This document shows positions 49,050-57,451 of a stretch of DNA of 64,000 bases, in pieces. Position numbers and translations under genes: made by a program. The number at the start of each line of letters is the position of its first letter. Position 1 is the stretch's first letter. The stretch comes from Corynebacterium atrinae (lineage in GTDB: Bacteria; Actinomycetota; Actinomycetes; Mycobacteriales; Mycobacteriaceae): assembly GCF_030408455.1 (NCBI RefSeq), contig NZ_CP046977.1, forward strand, positions 1 to 64,000, in the 5' to 3' direction. Below the pieces are notes generated by a model, which saw only the letters and a list, made by a program, of their open reading frames with translations, had not been told where the DNA came from and did not search any database.

Positions 49050-49080
49050 TTGCACTAACAACCGACGGCCGTGTTATCTT
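49050..49080 (+). promoter_or_regulatory. tRNA-Leu promoter
   Basis: TTGCAC (49050-49055) and TATCTT (49075-49080) are separated by 19 bases and lie 50 bases before the tRNA. Confidence 0.5.
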
Positions 49081-49130
49081 AGTTGAGTCGCTCAGCAGAC
49101 CGCGCAAGCACGACGCTGATCAATCACCCA

Positions 49131-49216
49131 GCCCGGGTGGCGGAATGGCAGACGCGCTGGCTTCAGGTGCCAGTGTCCGCAAGGGCGTGGGGGTTCAAGT
49201 CCCCCCCCGGGCACCA
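49131..49216 (+). tRNA. tRNA-Leu (CAG)
   Basis: This class II tRNA with encoded CCA has acceptor GCCCGGG pairing with CCCGGGC, anticodon loop TTCAGGT with CAG, variable arm GTCCGCAAGGGCGT, and T-arm GGGGG-TTCAAGT-CCCCC. Mature 3' CCA is at 49214-49216. A strong terminator follows. Confidence 0.97.
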
Positions 49217-49242
49217 ATTTTATGTCTACGGACATGGTCATA

Positions 49243-49290
49243 CTCAGGGCCTCCCACCGGTTTCGGTTGGGAGGCCCTGAGTCTTTCGTT
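49243..49290 (+). terminator. Terminator after tRNA-Leu
   Basis: CTCAGGGCCTCCCA (49243-49256) pairs perfectly with TGGGAGGCCCTGAG (49268-49281), extended by CC/GG inside, and is followed by TCTTTCGTT. Confidence 0.88.
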
Positions 49291-49337
49291 GGTAGGTGCG
49301 GGAAAAGACGTTGGGGGTGGTGAGCTGTGACTATTAG

Positions 49338-49368
49338 GAAGACGGGACACATTTTTTGCTACTTAGCC
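49338..49368 (-). repeat. Remnant IS end, related to 20191
   Basis: On the minus strand this reads GGGCTAAGTAGCAAAAAATG and continues TGTCCCGT, matching the debris at 20191 after tRNA-Ala. ACGGGACACA (49342-49351) recurs at 52321-52330, on the other side of the IS nest. Confidence 0.45.
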
Positions 49369-49372
49369 CTTC

Positions 49373-49472
49373 AGGCCTACTGGGTCGATTGAAACCCGCA
49401 CTTCCTAACAACTTGGCGGGTTTGGAAGGGGGATTGACCTCGGAGTTGTTAGGAAGTGCCGGTTTTAGGCCC
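49373..49472. repeat. Long imperfect palindrome
   Basis: GCACTTCCTAACAAC (49398-49412) pairs perfectly with GTTGTTAGGAAGTGC (49445-49459). The arms extend through AAACC/GGTTT and GGCCT/AGGCC. The central loop is 32 bases. It could be a MITE-like element, a bidirectional terminator or the arms of a structured RNA. Confidence 0.7.
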
Positions 49473-49516
49473 ACCACGCTGCGTGTCAAGTAGTTGTGAA
49501 GAAAAAAGGGGGGTGA

Positions 49517-49597
49517 CTACTGGGCAAGGACGAACTCCTCAGGCGGCTTAGCAAGATTGATCGTCACCGCATGCGGCACCGTCCAGACCTTCGGCGG
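49517..49597 (-). pseudogene. 3' fragment of an IS-interrupted gene
   Basis: The minus strand reads PKVWTVPHAVTINLAKPPEE and then FVLAQ before a stop at 49517-49519, looking like a genuine protein C-terminus. Upstream it runs into the IS256-family end at about 49597. The matching 5' end may be the start codon piece at 52315-52359 beyond the IS nest. Function is unknown. Confidence 0.35.
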
Positions 49598-51026
49598 GGC
49601 GTGTCAAGTTGTTTGTGTGCGGGGGATTTCTTACAGGTACTCCTCAAAGCGCTCCGGGTAGGCCACAGCCATCTGATTAATGGCCTGCTTCCACCCAGCA
49701 ACACGCGCGCCCTCGACCAATCGACCAGCCGTAGCCGACGCACGCGCACCTTCCTTAGCCCGCTTGGCAGCACGCCGGTCCTCAATAGTGCAGATCATCA
49801 ACCACAACGTTTTCATCGCGGACTCATCATTGGTGAACTGCACCCGATTCCTCGTAGCTTTCCGCAGCTGACTATTCAACGACTCAATCGAATTCGTCGT
49901 ATAGATCACCTTCCTCGCCGCCGGCGGGAACTGCAAAAACGGTGTAAACCGATCCCAAGCATCACGCCAGACCTTCACCGACTGCGGATACTTCACCCCT
50001 AGTGCCGACGCAGCGAAATCATCCAACGCCGCTATCGCACCAGCCTCATCCGGGGCGGTATAGATCTTCTTCAACGCAGCCGATACCTGCTTACGATCGC
50101 TGTAGCTCACCCACCGGTTCGCTGCCCTGATCAAGTGCACAATGCAGGTCTGGACCATCGAATCCGGCCAGGTTGACTCCACTGCCTCCGGCAAGGCTTT
50201 CAGCCCATCACAGCAGACGATGAACACATCTTTGATACCCCGATTAGCTAGCTGAGCGCATACATGCGCCCACAAGGAAGCGCCCTCTTCCTTCGCGATC
50301 CACAAGCCCAGGATGTGCTTGACACCATCCATATCCACCCCAATGGCCATATACGCGGACTTATTGACCACTCGTCCACCATCACGAACTTTGATGCGCA
50401 AGGCATCAAGGAAGATCACGGGGTAGAACTCGTCAAGCTGGCGGTTTTGCCACCACATGACCTCTTCAAGGACTGCATCAGTAACCGCCGAGATCGTCTC
50501 GTGGGAGATATCCACGCGCATGGCAGTGGCCATATGGTGTTGGATATCGCGGATGGTCATGCCCCCGGCGTACAAGCTCACGATCATGTCATCGACATCG
50601 GTGAGACGTCTGGAGCCTTTCGGCACCATCATCGGGGTAAACGTTCCTGCCCGGTCTCGGGGGATATCAATGGTCACTGGCCCGTAGTTGGAATCGACTG
50701 TCTTTTGGTAGGTGCCGTTGCGGTGGTTATTGGTCCCTGCCGCGGCCTTTGCTTGCCGGTCACCGCAGCCGTAGCCAAGGTGGGCGTCCATTTCGGTGTG
50801 CAGCCCCCGGGTGATTGATGCTTGGAGCATGCCCCGGACGAGGTCGTTGGCGTCGGTTGTTGATGTGCCGAGCTCGTCGATGAGTTTGGCGATTTCTGGG
50901 TTGGCGAGCAGCTTGGCTTCGATCGCGTCAATCTTGGCTTTATCAGCCGGGTCTCGTCGTGTCACGGTAGTCATTGTGGCTTATCTCCTTGTGTGGGTTG
51001 GGAACCTACACACAATGTCAAGCCCC
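49596..51026 (-). mobile_element. IS256-family insertion sequence, second type
   Basis: The left end GGGGCGTGTCAAGTTG (from 49596) and the right end, GGGGCTTGACATTGTGTG on the minus strand (from 51026), form imperfect inverted repeats around an intact transposase. A further GTGTCAAGTAGTTGTG at 49483 looks like another end of the same type. Exact borders and target duplication are not resolved. Confidence 0.65.
49631..50974 (-). CDS. IS256-family transposase
   Basis: This 447-residue Mutator-type transposase appears complete. Catalytic residues lie in VIFLDALRIKVRDGGRV, VCCDGLKALPEAV and NSIESLNSQLRK. The CIVHLIRAANRWVSYSDRK block is characteristic. CAAGGAGATAAG precedes the ATG. It differs from the copy at 21907 in length and sequence, so they are separate IS types. 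Confidence 0.95.
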   Translation of the reverse strand: MTTVTRRDPADKAKIDAIEAKLLANPEIAKLIDELGTSTTDANDLVRGMLQASITRGLHTEMDAHLGYGCGDRQAKAAAGTNNHRNGTYQKTVDSNYGPVTIDIPRDRAGTFTPMMVPKGSRRLTDVDDMIVSLYAGGMTIRDIQHHMATAMRVDISHETISAVTDAVLEEVMWWQNRQLDEFYPVIFLDALRIKVRDGGRVVNKSAYMAIGVDMDGVKHILGLWIAKEEGASLWAHVCAQLANRGIKDVFIVCCDGLKALPEAVESTWPDSMVQTCIVHLIRAANRWVSYSDRKQVSAALKKIYTAPDEAGAIAALDDFAASALGVKYPQSVKVWRDAWDRFTPFLQFPPAARKVIYTTNSIESLNSQLRKATRNRVQFTNDESAMKTLWLMICTIEDRRAAKRAKEGARASATAGRLVEGARVAGWKQAINQMAVAYPERFEEYL

Positions 51027-51058
51027 GGGTTTTGTGGAGGGTCTGGAAATTGGAGAAC

Positions 51059-52000
51059 TCAACCAGCAGCGGCCATAACCGCCAACTGTGAGTGAGCTTC
51101 ATCAGGCGTGCGATACCCAATCTGGGAGTGAAGCCGAGCAGAGTTGTACCACCCGACCCACTGCGCTGTAGCAGCCATGACATCGATGAGGCCGTCCCAG
51201 TGGTGGCGGTCAATCAACTCGGCCTTGTACACCGAGTTCAATGCTTCGGCCATCGCATTGTCGTAGGAGTCGCCCCTGGATCCGACAGAGGCGACAACCT
51301 CACTATCGGCCAGGGTGTCGGTGTAGTGCACCGCCCGGTATTGCACGCCTCTATCGCTGTGGTGGACCAGCCCGGCGACCGACTCGCCCGCACGCCGACG
51401 GGCAGCTAACGCCATGGTCACCGCATCAGTAGCTAATGATTGCCGCAGGTGATTGGTGACCTGCCAGCCGACGATCTGTCGGGAGTAGACATCTAAGACA
51501 AACGCGGTATACACCCAGCCCAACGCAGTGGGAATGTAGGTGATGTCCGCGACCCACAACTGATTCGGTGCCAGTACCCCGAATACCCGGTCAACCAGAT
51601 CTGTAGGACAGTCAGCAGCGTCAGCCGAGCGTGTGGATGGTTTCTTCCGCTTGCGACGCACACCATCGAGGCTGGCCTCACGCATGAGCCGTTCCACGGT
51701 GCAGCGGGCGACACGCCCGCAGCTGCCGTCACGGTTGATCGCGTGCCACATCTTCCGCACCCCGTAACAGGAGTAGTTCTCGGCGTGGATTCGACGAAGA
51801 GCAGCCACGATCTTCACATCACGGATGGCCCTGGCCGAGGTAGGTCGGGACTTGAAGGCGTAATAGGAGCTCGTCGCGATACGCGCGGGAGTACTAGCTA
51901 GTACCCGTACGATCGGCTCGACACCAAACTCCTTACGGTTGTCGTCAATGAAGGCGACGATTACCGGTGTGGGCGGTCGTGGCTGCGCCGCGATAGACAA
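51059..52000 (-). CDS. IS3-family transposase OrfB
   Basis: The 313-residue integrase-core protein has the DDE motif: Asp in LWVADITYIPT, Asp in VHHSDRGVQYRAV and Glu in NAMAEALNSVYKAELI, plus the N-terminal HTH_21 (YSCYGVRKMWHAINRDG). It is normally made as an OrfAB fusion by -1 frameshifting. The overlap with orfA spans 51961-52000. Confidence 0.93.
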   Translation of the reverse strand: MSIAAQPRPPTPVIVAFIDDNRKEFGVEPIVRVLASTPARIATSSYYAFKSRPTSARAIRDVKIVAALRRIHAENYSCYGVRKMWHAINRDGSCGRVARCTVERLMREASLDGVRRKRKKPSTRSADAADCPTDLVDRVFGVLAPNQLWVADITYIPTALGWVYTAFVLDVYSRQIVGWQVTNHLRQSLATDAVTMALAARRRAGESVAGLVHHSDRGVQYRAVHYTDTLADSEVVASVGSRGDSYDNAMAEALNSVYKAELIDRHHWDGLIDVMAATAQWVGWYNSARLHSQIGYRTPDEAHSQLAVMAAAG

Positions 52001-52275
52001 GCCGAAGCCCTCTTCAAGATCTCGTTGGCACGCCGGGATTCGGCGAGTTCGGCACGTAGCCGCCGGTTTTCTGCCTCTAGATCGAGGGACTCATCGACGG
52101 TGGTGGCACCAGATTTCTTGTGGGCGCTGACCCAGCTACGCAGGGTTTCACGGTTGAGTCCGAGTTGTTCAGCTACCCGACCGGCTGCACCGCGTGCGGT
52201 GACTGAGTCGGATTGGGCGTGGATGACGAGTTCGATGGCGCGTGCTTTGAGCTCGTCGGGGTACTTCTTAGGCAT
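51961..52275 (-). CDS. IS3-family transposase OrfA
   Basis: The 104-residue DNA-binding protein has an HTH (AGRVAEQLGLNRETLRSWV) and a leucine-zipper helix (LEAENRRLRAELAESRRANEILKRAS). ATG 52275 is the usual MPKKYPDEL start. The run of T or A expected at the frameshift site after EILKRASA is not a clean slippery heptamer here (GGCTTGTCTAT), so fusion efficiency may be low. Confidence 0.9.
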   Translation of the reverse strand: MPKKYPDELKARAIELVIHAQSDSVTARGAAGRVAEQLGLNRETLRSWVSAHKKSGATTVDESLDLEAENRRLRAELAESRRANEILKRASACLSRRSHDRPHR

Positions 52276-52314
52276 TGATAGATTCCTTGAGGATGCGCAG
52301 GTTTGCACCCTCCA

Positions 52315-52359
52315 TTAAACACGGGACACAACAATTGTGGGTGGGATGGTCACGGTCAT
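52315..52359 (-). pseudogene. 5' fragment of an IS-interrupted gene
   Basis: AAGGAGACAACC precedes an ATG (52357-52359, minus strand) that reads MTVTIPPTIVV and then hits a stop exactly at the IS3 border. A strong ribosome site before an 11-residue stump indicates a truncated gene. The fragment at 49517 may be its other end. Confidence 0.45.
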
Positions 52360-52690
52360 GGTTGTCTCCTTAGAAGCTGGGGATAACTTCACAACCAGAC
52401 TGACAGCAAGGGCCATGGGGCAAAGTGTGCTGGACCTCCGGCACGACACCGGGGCTCGACCTTGGTCAGAGCTCAGATCCGCCCGCTGCTTGATTGATGC
52501 AGCTACCTAAGAAGGGTGCTGGTGATGGCAGTTCGAATGCCTGGGTGTCTTCCATCGTCGGCCAGCCGAAGGGTCTCAAGGTTCACTGCCTCGTGTGAGA
52601 TCTGTTGCTCGCTGGTCTGTTGGTGATGTGAGGATGGATTCCCAGCACTTCTTGTCTCTCTATCCGCATGTGCCCGGATCGCTGGTGGGG
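52360..52690. other. Gene-free stretch downstream of the IS nest
   Basis: I see no supported gene, RNA or repeat here apart from the promoter that the truncated gene at 52359 must have had. Confidence 0.5.
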
Positions 52691-52777
52691 TGCCAAAATT
52701 CTCTAGAATGAATGGTACTATCTACCGTTTCCGCAGGTCGTAGAGAAACAGTTTTCGCATTCTAGAGAATTTTGGCA
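52691..52777. repeat. 87-bp palindromic element with 20-bp perfect arms
   Basis: TGCCAAAATTCTCTAGAATG (52691-52710) is the exact complement of 52758-52777. The 47-bp centre also has TCTAC/GTAGA and other short complementary pieces, so the whole can fold into one long hairpin. It is much more AT-rich than its surroundings. MITE or a pair of transposon ends are the obvious options. Confidence 0.8.
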
Positions 52778-52910
52778 GATCCCGACTTCCTGATCGCGAC
52801 GGGAGTGGAATCCGAGATACCTACCTGCTCTTGTCTTAGCCTTGTGGCACACAAAGCAAGTGGACAGGAAGCACTCGGATACGTTTCGTTTGTAATAGGG
52901 CTGCTGTTGA

Positions 52911-53156
52911 TGTCGGGGAGCCTGGAACGAGACAAAGCTATGGGAATCAGGACTTGGGCGATTCCTTCTTCCGGCGAGGCCATATCTTCGGGCGACCGCC
53001 TTAGTGGGGATTGTCGGAGTTGTGACCTCGTTGGCTTCACTTCTGTCTTTCCTGGCGGGTGGAGAGTATGTCGTGCCCGTTGCTGCGTTCGTCGTGCAGA
53101 TCGCTGTGCTCGCGTGGGGTGTGGTCAGGGCGAATGTTGCCGCCGAGGCAGGGTGA
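52911..53156 (+). pseudogene. Remnant of a membrane protein gene
   Basis: An 81-codon frame without ATG reads ATALVGIVGVVTSLASLLSF, then LAGGEYVVPVAAFVVQIAVL and WGVVRANVAAEAG before TGA at 53154. Two hydrophobic helices are evident. The frame is closed by a stop at 52908. It might start at GTG 53004 as a 50-residue protein, but a truncated gene is more likely. Confidence 0.4.
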
Positions 53157-53211
53157 AGTTTGGCTGTGCTTTTGGCTCGAGAATGCTAAGTCATCCGTAA
53201 GCTGAGGATCA

Positions 53212-53829
53212 ATGGATATCACCGTGCGCCCCGCTTTCGATTCGGAGCTACCTACTGTGGCCGCGCTGCTCAGCGAGGCCTTTGCCACTGACCCTGCGGC
53301 ACACCGCATCGTCGGCGTCCGTCCCCGTGAACAGACCCGCACGGCACTGGAAGATCTGCTTGAGCCGTTGATCCGGCTCTACTACTTTCCCGATGGCGAG
53401 GTCGACGTGGCGGTAGCCGCTGACGGTGAGGTGGTCGGTGCTGCTTTGTGGGACCGACCTGGTTCTTCGCTGGGCCTGCGGGCCCAGCTGGCGATGGCGC
53501 CGTCGGTGGTGGGGGTACTGGGGCGTCGATTAGCAAAGACGGCGATCCAGAGTTTCCGGGTCCAGGCCTACCACCCGAAGTTCCCGCATTGGTATTTGTT
53601 CATGATCGGCGCGCGCCCCGAGGCGCAGGGGGCCGGCGTGGGCTCGGCCCTGTTGCGACACGGCCTCGATCGGGCGGGGGATGAGGCCGCTTACCTGGAG
53701 GCGTCGACCCCGGAATCGGCGGCTCTCTACCAGCGGATGGGCTTTGTGCCGCTTGGATTGACGCCGCTCCCGGCCGACGATGACGATCCGGAGCTGGCGA
53801 TGTGGCGGCCCGGGGCGATGCCGACGTAG
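53212..53829 (+). CDS. GNAT-family N-acetyltransferase
   Basis: The 205-residue protein starts MDITVRPAFDSELPTVAALL and has the acetyl-CoA loop PEAQGAGVGSALLRHGLDRA and the C-terminal ESAALYQRMGFVPLG. The long middle section (AQLAMAPSVVGVLGRRLAKT) is typical of a common actinobacterial GNAT subgroup with unknown acceptor. It ends 29 bases before a PucR-type regulator gene on the same strand. Confidence 0.88.
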   Translation: MDITVRPAFDSELPTVAALLSEAFATDPAAHRIVGVRPREQTRTALEDLLEPLIRLYYFPDGEVDVAVAADGEVVGAALWDRPGSSLGLRAQLAMAPSVVGVLGRRLAKTAIQSFRVQAYHPKFPHWYLFMIGARPEAQGAGVGSALLRHGLDRAGDEAAYLEASTPESAALYQRMGFVPLGLTPLPADDDDPELAMWRPGAMPT

Positions 53830-53857
53830 CCAGGGGAGTGCCATTATTCTCGCTGAC

Positions 53858-55042
53858 ATGACAGACCGGAGTGTGGCCGAGACCACTGTCGGGCAGGGGC
53901 CGCGCTGGGACGCCCTCCTGGAGACCTTGTGCACGGAGGATGACGTCGTCGTTGAGGGGACTGTGCGCCGATTGCAGGAAACTGTACCGGGCTACGAAAT
54001 GGTCAACCGGGAGGCGTTGGCCGCATCGGCAAGGCGAAACATCGCCCTGAGCATCCGTATCATTCGCGCTGGGGTCGATCCCCGGCCCGACGAGGTGCCG
54101 GAGGCGGATGCTTTGGCGAATGAGCGGATGGGGCAGGGGGTGCCGCTCGGTAGCGTGCTCAGTGGCTTCCGGATCTCGATGATCAATATTCTCCGGCGGC
54201 TCATTGAGATGGCGCCGGATTTCGATGTGCCCTCGGATGAAGTGGTGGAATGCTCGGCTTTGCTGTGGTCGCTCGGTGATGTCTTTTCCTCCCGGGCGAC
54301 GTCCGTTTACCGCGACCGGGAGATTTCGCGGGCGGTGGCTGATGAGGCTCGGCGGTCGGAGTGGATCGGCAAGGCGGTCTCGGAGGATCGAGACATCTCC
54401 GAACTGTTGTGGGGCGCGGCGATGTACAACGTCCCTACTGACGTGCCGCTGCGCGTGCTGGCTGCCCCGACACATGCCGAGGAGGAAGCGGGGGCAGCGA
54501 ATTCCCTGCGTGAGTGGGCTAATCGTGCCGGGGTCCGCCTCATTACGTCGGTGCAGTCGAGCGTGATCGTGGGCATCGTCATGGGGGAGATCGACGAGGA
54601 TGCGGTGGAGCCGGAGACGACCGTCGGCATCGGCCAGCCGGAGCGGCTGGACAATCTTGCCAGGTCGTTTCATGCCGCGTCGCTCGCATTGCGGGCGGCC
54701 GAGGCTCTCGGACAGCGAGGCCTGGTGGACCTGGATTCTTTGTCGTGGCGGCTGGGAGTGCACACGTCGCCGGAGACCACCGAGCTGTTGCGCGAGCGTT
54801 ACATTGCGCCGTTAGAGCACGCTGGAGCATTCCGGCTGGAGCTGCTCGAGTCGGTGCGCGCTTACCTGAACAACCGAATGAACATTCCCGCGGCGGCGCG
54901 CAGCGTTCCGGTGCACGTGAACACGCTGCGCTACCGCTTGCGGCGCTTCGAGGAACTCACCGGCGCTGACCTCGGGGACGTCGATGGGCTCATTGAAGTT
55001 TCCTGGGCCTTGGCTGCCGAAGGGGCCGCGAAGCAGTTGTAG
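53858..55042 (+). CDS. PucR/CdaR-type transcriptional regulator
   Basis: The 394-residue protein has an N-terminal RsbRD-like helical region (LCTEDDVVVEGTVRRLQETV, GSVLSGFRISMINILRRLIE), a GGDEF-like central part, and the C-terminal PucR HTH (LLESVRAYLNNRMNIPAAARSVPVHVNTLRYRLRRFE). Such regulators usually activate adjacent catabolic genes in response to a metabolite. It lies directly upstream of the ketone-body operon in the same direction. ATG 53858 follows a -10-like TATTCT closely, so the message may be leaderless. Confidence 0.88.
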   Translation: MTDRSVAETTVGQGPRWDALLETLCTEDDVVVEGTVRRLQETVPGYEMVNREALAASARRNIALSIRIIRAGVDPRPDEVPEADALANERMGQGVPLGSVLSGFRISMINILRRLIEMAPDFDVPSDEVVECSALLWSLGDVFSSRATSVYRDREISRAVADEARRSEWIGKAVSEDRDISELLWGAAMYNVPTDVPLRVLAAPTHAEEEAGAANSLREWANRAGVRLITSVQSSVIVGIVMGEIDEDAVEPETTVGIGQPERLDNLARSFHAASLALRAAEALGQRGLVDLDSLSWRLGVHTSPETTELLRERYIAPLEHAGAFRLELLESVRAYLNNRMNIPAAARSVPVHVNTLRYRLRRFEELTGADLGDVDGLIEVSWALAAEGAAKQL

Positions 55043-55228
55043 CTGGCTACAAGAAACGGGCTGAAACATTGCATCCCCAGATGTAGCGGGGGTCACAGGG
55101 CGCAGGGCAATCTGGAACGCATCACCCACCAATAAGTGCTCCAGATCACAAGCTAGGCGGACGCGCATGAGTGGGCGAATCCCCGTCCTCTCGTGGCCCT
55201 GCCACCCGTTCATCACAAGGAGGCTCCC

Positions 55229-56659
55229 GTGGTCCTCGGAATCATCGGCATCCTGCTCTCCCTCGTCATGCTGATCACGCTGGCGTATCGCGGCGTTCCG
55301 GTCATCATCGCCGCCCCATTAGCCGCGGTCGTCGCGTTGATTTTCTCCGGTGCGCCGATTCTGCCCGCCTACACACAGATCTTCATGCCGGCCATGGGCA
55401 ACTTCATCAGTAGCTTCTTCCCGGTCTTCCTGGTCGGGGCGATCTTCGGCATGCTCATGACGATCACCGGTTATGCCAAGGCCATCGCCACCTCGGTGAC
55501 CAAGCTCATCGGCGGCCGAGGCGCCATCGCCGCCACCGTCATTACCTCCGCGCTCATGACCTACGGTGGCATCAGCCTCTTCGTCGTCGCTTTCGTCATG
55601 TATCCGCTGGCCCGCGAGCTCTTCCGGGTGGCTGATATTCCCCGTCGCCTCATCCCGGCGACCATCGCCCTGGGTATTTTCACCTTCACCATGACTGCGC
55701 TGCCGGGTACCCCGCAGGTGCAGAACATCATTCCGGGTCAGTTCTTTGGCACCGGTTCCTTCGCTGGCGCCACCCTCGGACTCATCGGCTCGCTGGCCAT
55801 CTTCGGCCTCGGCATGGGGTGGCTGGAGTTCCGACGTCGCCAGCTTGTAGCCAAGGGTGAGCACTTCTCCAGCCGGGAAAACGGCGGCGAGGCTGACGCG
55901 GCGTCGGGCTTCGACTCAGGTTCCGGTTCTGGTTCCGGCGGCACCACCATCGCCCCGCCGAAAAGCGCCATCGTTCCCTTCTTGCCACTGGTGACCGTCT
56001 TCGTGGTCAACTTCGCCTGCACCTTGTTTATCTTCCCGTCCCTCAACTGGGACTACCTCTCTGAGGAGAAGTACGGCGGAATCACCCTGTCCAGCCGCTC
56101 TGCCCTGTGGGCGGTACTGGTGGCCATCATCGCGGCGATCTTGCTCATCGTTGCCCTCAACTTCCGCAACCGTCGCCAGCTCGGGCGCAGCCTGGCGGAG
56201 GGCGCGAAGAACTCCATGTTCCCCGTGTTCTCCACCGCGAGTGAGGTCGGCTACGGTGCCGTCGTTGCCTCCGTCGCGGCGTTCGCCATGGTGCGCGATT
56301 CCGTGTTCAACATGGGGGCCAACGCCATCATCACCTCGGTGGTCACGGTTTCCATCACCGCGGGTCTCACCGGCTCCTCCTCCGGCGGCATGACGATTGC
56401 CCTTAACGCGCTGGGCAACGATCTGCGCGACATGGCCTTGGCTGAAGGCACCAGCCTGGAGGTCATGCACCGCCTCACCGCCATGGCGGCTGGCGGCTTG
56501 GACACCCTGCCGCACTCCGGCGCCGTGATCACCCTGCTCATCGTCTGCGGGCTCACCCACAAGCAGTCTTACAAGGACATCGCCGTGATCACCATGGCCA
56601 TCCCGGTCGCTGTCGTCGCGGCGCTCGTTGCCCTGGTGTCGCTCACCCCGATCTTCTAA
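55229..56659 (+). CDS. GntP-family permease, probable 3-hydroxybutyrate/acetoacetate importer
   Basis: The 476-residue protein has about 12 to 14 membrane helices and the GntP/CitMHS pattern (VITSALMTYGGISLFVVAFV, ALPGTPQVQNIIPGQFFG, GLTGSSSGGMTIAL). A cytoplasmic loop near residue 225 carries an unusual SGSGSGSGG run. AAGGAGG lies six bases before GTG 55229, which I take as start; the ATG at 55193 has no ribosome site. It is the first gene of an operon with an SDR, CoA transferase and thiolase, which points to ketone bodies. Confidence 0.85.
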   Translation: MVLGIIGILLSLVMLITLAYRGVPVIIAAPLAAVVALIFSGAPILPAYTQIFMPAMGNFISSFFPVFLVGAIFGMLMTITGYAKAIATSVTKLIGGRGAIAATVITSALMTYGGISLFVVAFVMYPLARELFRVADIPRRLIPATIALGIFTFTMTALPGTPQVQNIIPGQFFGTGSFAGATLGLIGSLAIFGLGMGWLEFRRRQLVAKGEHFSSRENGGEADAASGFDSGSGSGSGGTTIAPPKSAIVPFLPLVTVFVVNFACTLFIFPSLNWDYLSEEKYGGITLSSRSALWAVLVAIIAAILLIVALNFRNRRQLGRSLAEGAKNSMFPVFSTASEVGYGAVVASVAAFAMVRDSVFNMGANAIITSVVTVSITAGLTGSSSGGMTIALNALGNDLRDMALAEGTSLEVMHRLTAMAAGGLDTLPHSGAVITLLIVCGLTHKQSYKDIAVITMAIPVAVVAALVALVSLTPIF

Positions 56660-56680
56660 CCCACCGAGAGGACCACACCC

Positions 56681-57439
56681 ATGAACACCACCACCATTTC
56701 CTTGGCCGGCCGCCGCGCCCTCATCACCGGCGGAGCTTCCGGAATCGGCGCCGCCTGCGCGCGGGCATTCGCTGCCGCCGGGGCACACGTCACCATCTGC
56801 GACGTCAACGCCGACGCCGCACAAGAACTAGCCGATGAACTGGGAGGCGACACGTTCATCGCCGACCTCGCGGACACCGCTGCGCTCGAGGATCTCCGGC
56901 TCGACATAGACATCCTCGTCAACAACGCCGGCATCCAGCGCATCTCGCCGATCCAGGAATTCGACCCGGATGCCTGGCGGCTGATCAATCGGCTCATGGT
57001 CGAAGCCCCCTTCCTGCTCGTCCGCGCCGCCCTCCCCGGCATGTACGAGCGCGGTTTCGGGCGCATCATCAATATCTCCTCCGTGCATGGCCTGCGCGCG
57101 AGCGCGTTCAAGTCCGCTTATGTCACCGCCAAGCACGCCATTGAAGGGTTTTCCAAGGTCACCGCGCTCGAGGGTGGGCCACATGGCGTGACCTCCAACT
57201 GCATCAATCCCGCCTACGTCCGGACGCCGCTCGTCGAAAAGCAAATCGCCGATCAGGCGACAATCCATGGGATTGACGCGGATGAGGTCATCTCGGAGAT
57301 CATGCTCACCAAATCCAGCATCAAACGGCTCATCGAGCCGGAGGAAGTTGCTTCCCTGGCCACGTGGCTGGCGTCCGACAATGCCGGCATGGTCACCGGC
57401 GCCGCGTACACCATCGATGGCGGCTGGACCGCCTCCTAG
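56681..57439 (+). CDS. SDR dehydrogenase, probable 3-hydroxybutyrate dehydrogenase
   Basis: The 252-residue short-chain dehydrogenase has the NAD motif TGGASGIGAACARAFAAAG, NNAGIQ, the catalytic Ser in INISSVHGL, and YVTAKHAIEGFSK (Tyr-x3-Lys). The length and HGLRAS context match bacterial D-3-hydroxybutyrate dehydrogenases, which give acetoacetate. Neighbouring CoA-transferase genes support this. AGAGGA precedes the ATG. The gap to the transferase gene is 12 bases. Confidence 0.85.
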   Translation: MNTTTISLAGRRALITGGASGIGAACARAFAAAGAHVTICDVNADAAQELADELGGDTFIADLADTAALEDLRLDIDILVNNAGIQRISPIQEFDPDAWRLINRLMVEAPFLLVRAALPGMYERGFGRIINISSVHGLRASAFKSAYVTAKHAIEGFSKVTALEGGPHGVTSNCINPAYVRTPLVEKQIADQATIHGIDADEVISEIMLTKSSIKRLIEPEEVASLATWLASDNAGMVTGAAYTIDGGWTAS

Positions 57440-57451
57440 AAAGGTTCCACC

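Larger units (their letters stand above)
51035..52314 (-). mobile_element. IS3-family insertion sequence
   Basis: TGGAGGGT begins at 51035 and ACCCTCCA ends at 52314, with a few further matches inward, enclosing two overlapping orfA and orfB frames. It sits eight bases from the right end of the IS256-family element. No clear target duplication is visible. Confidence 0.75.

Noticed and set aside
49037..49330. ORF across tRNA-Leu
   Set aside because: It translates a tRNA and its terminator and has no homology-like features.
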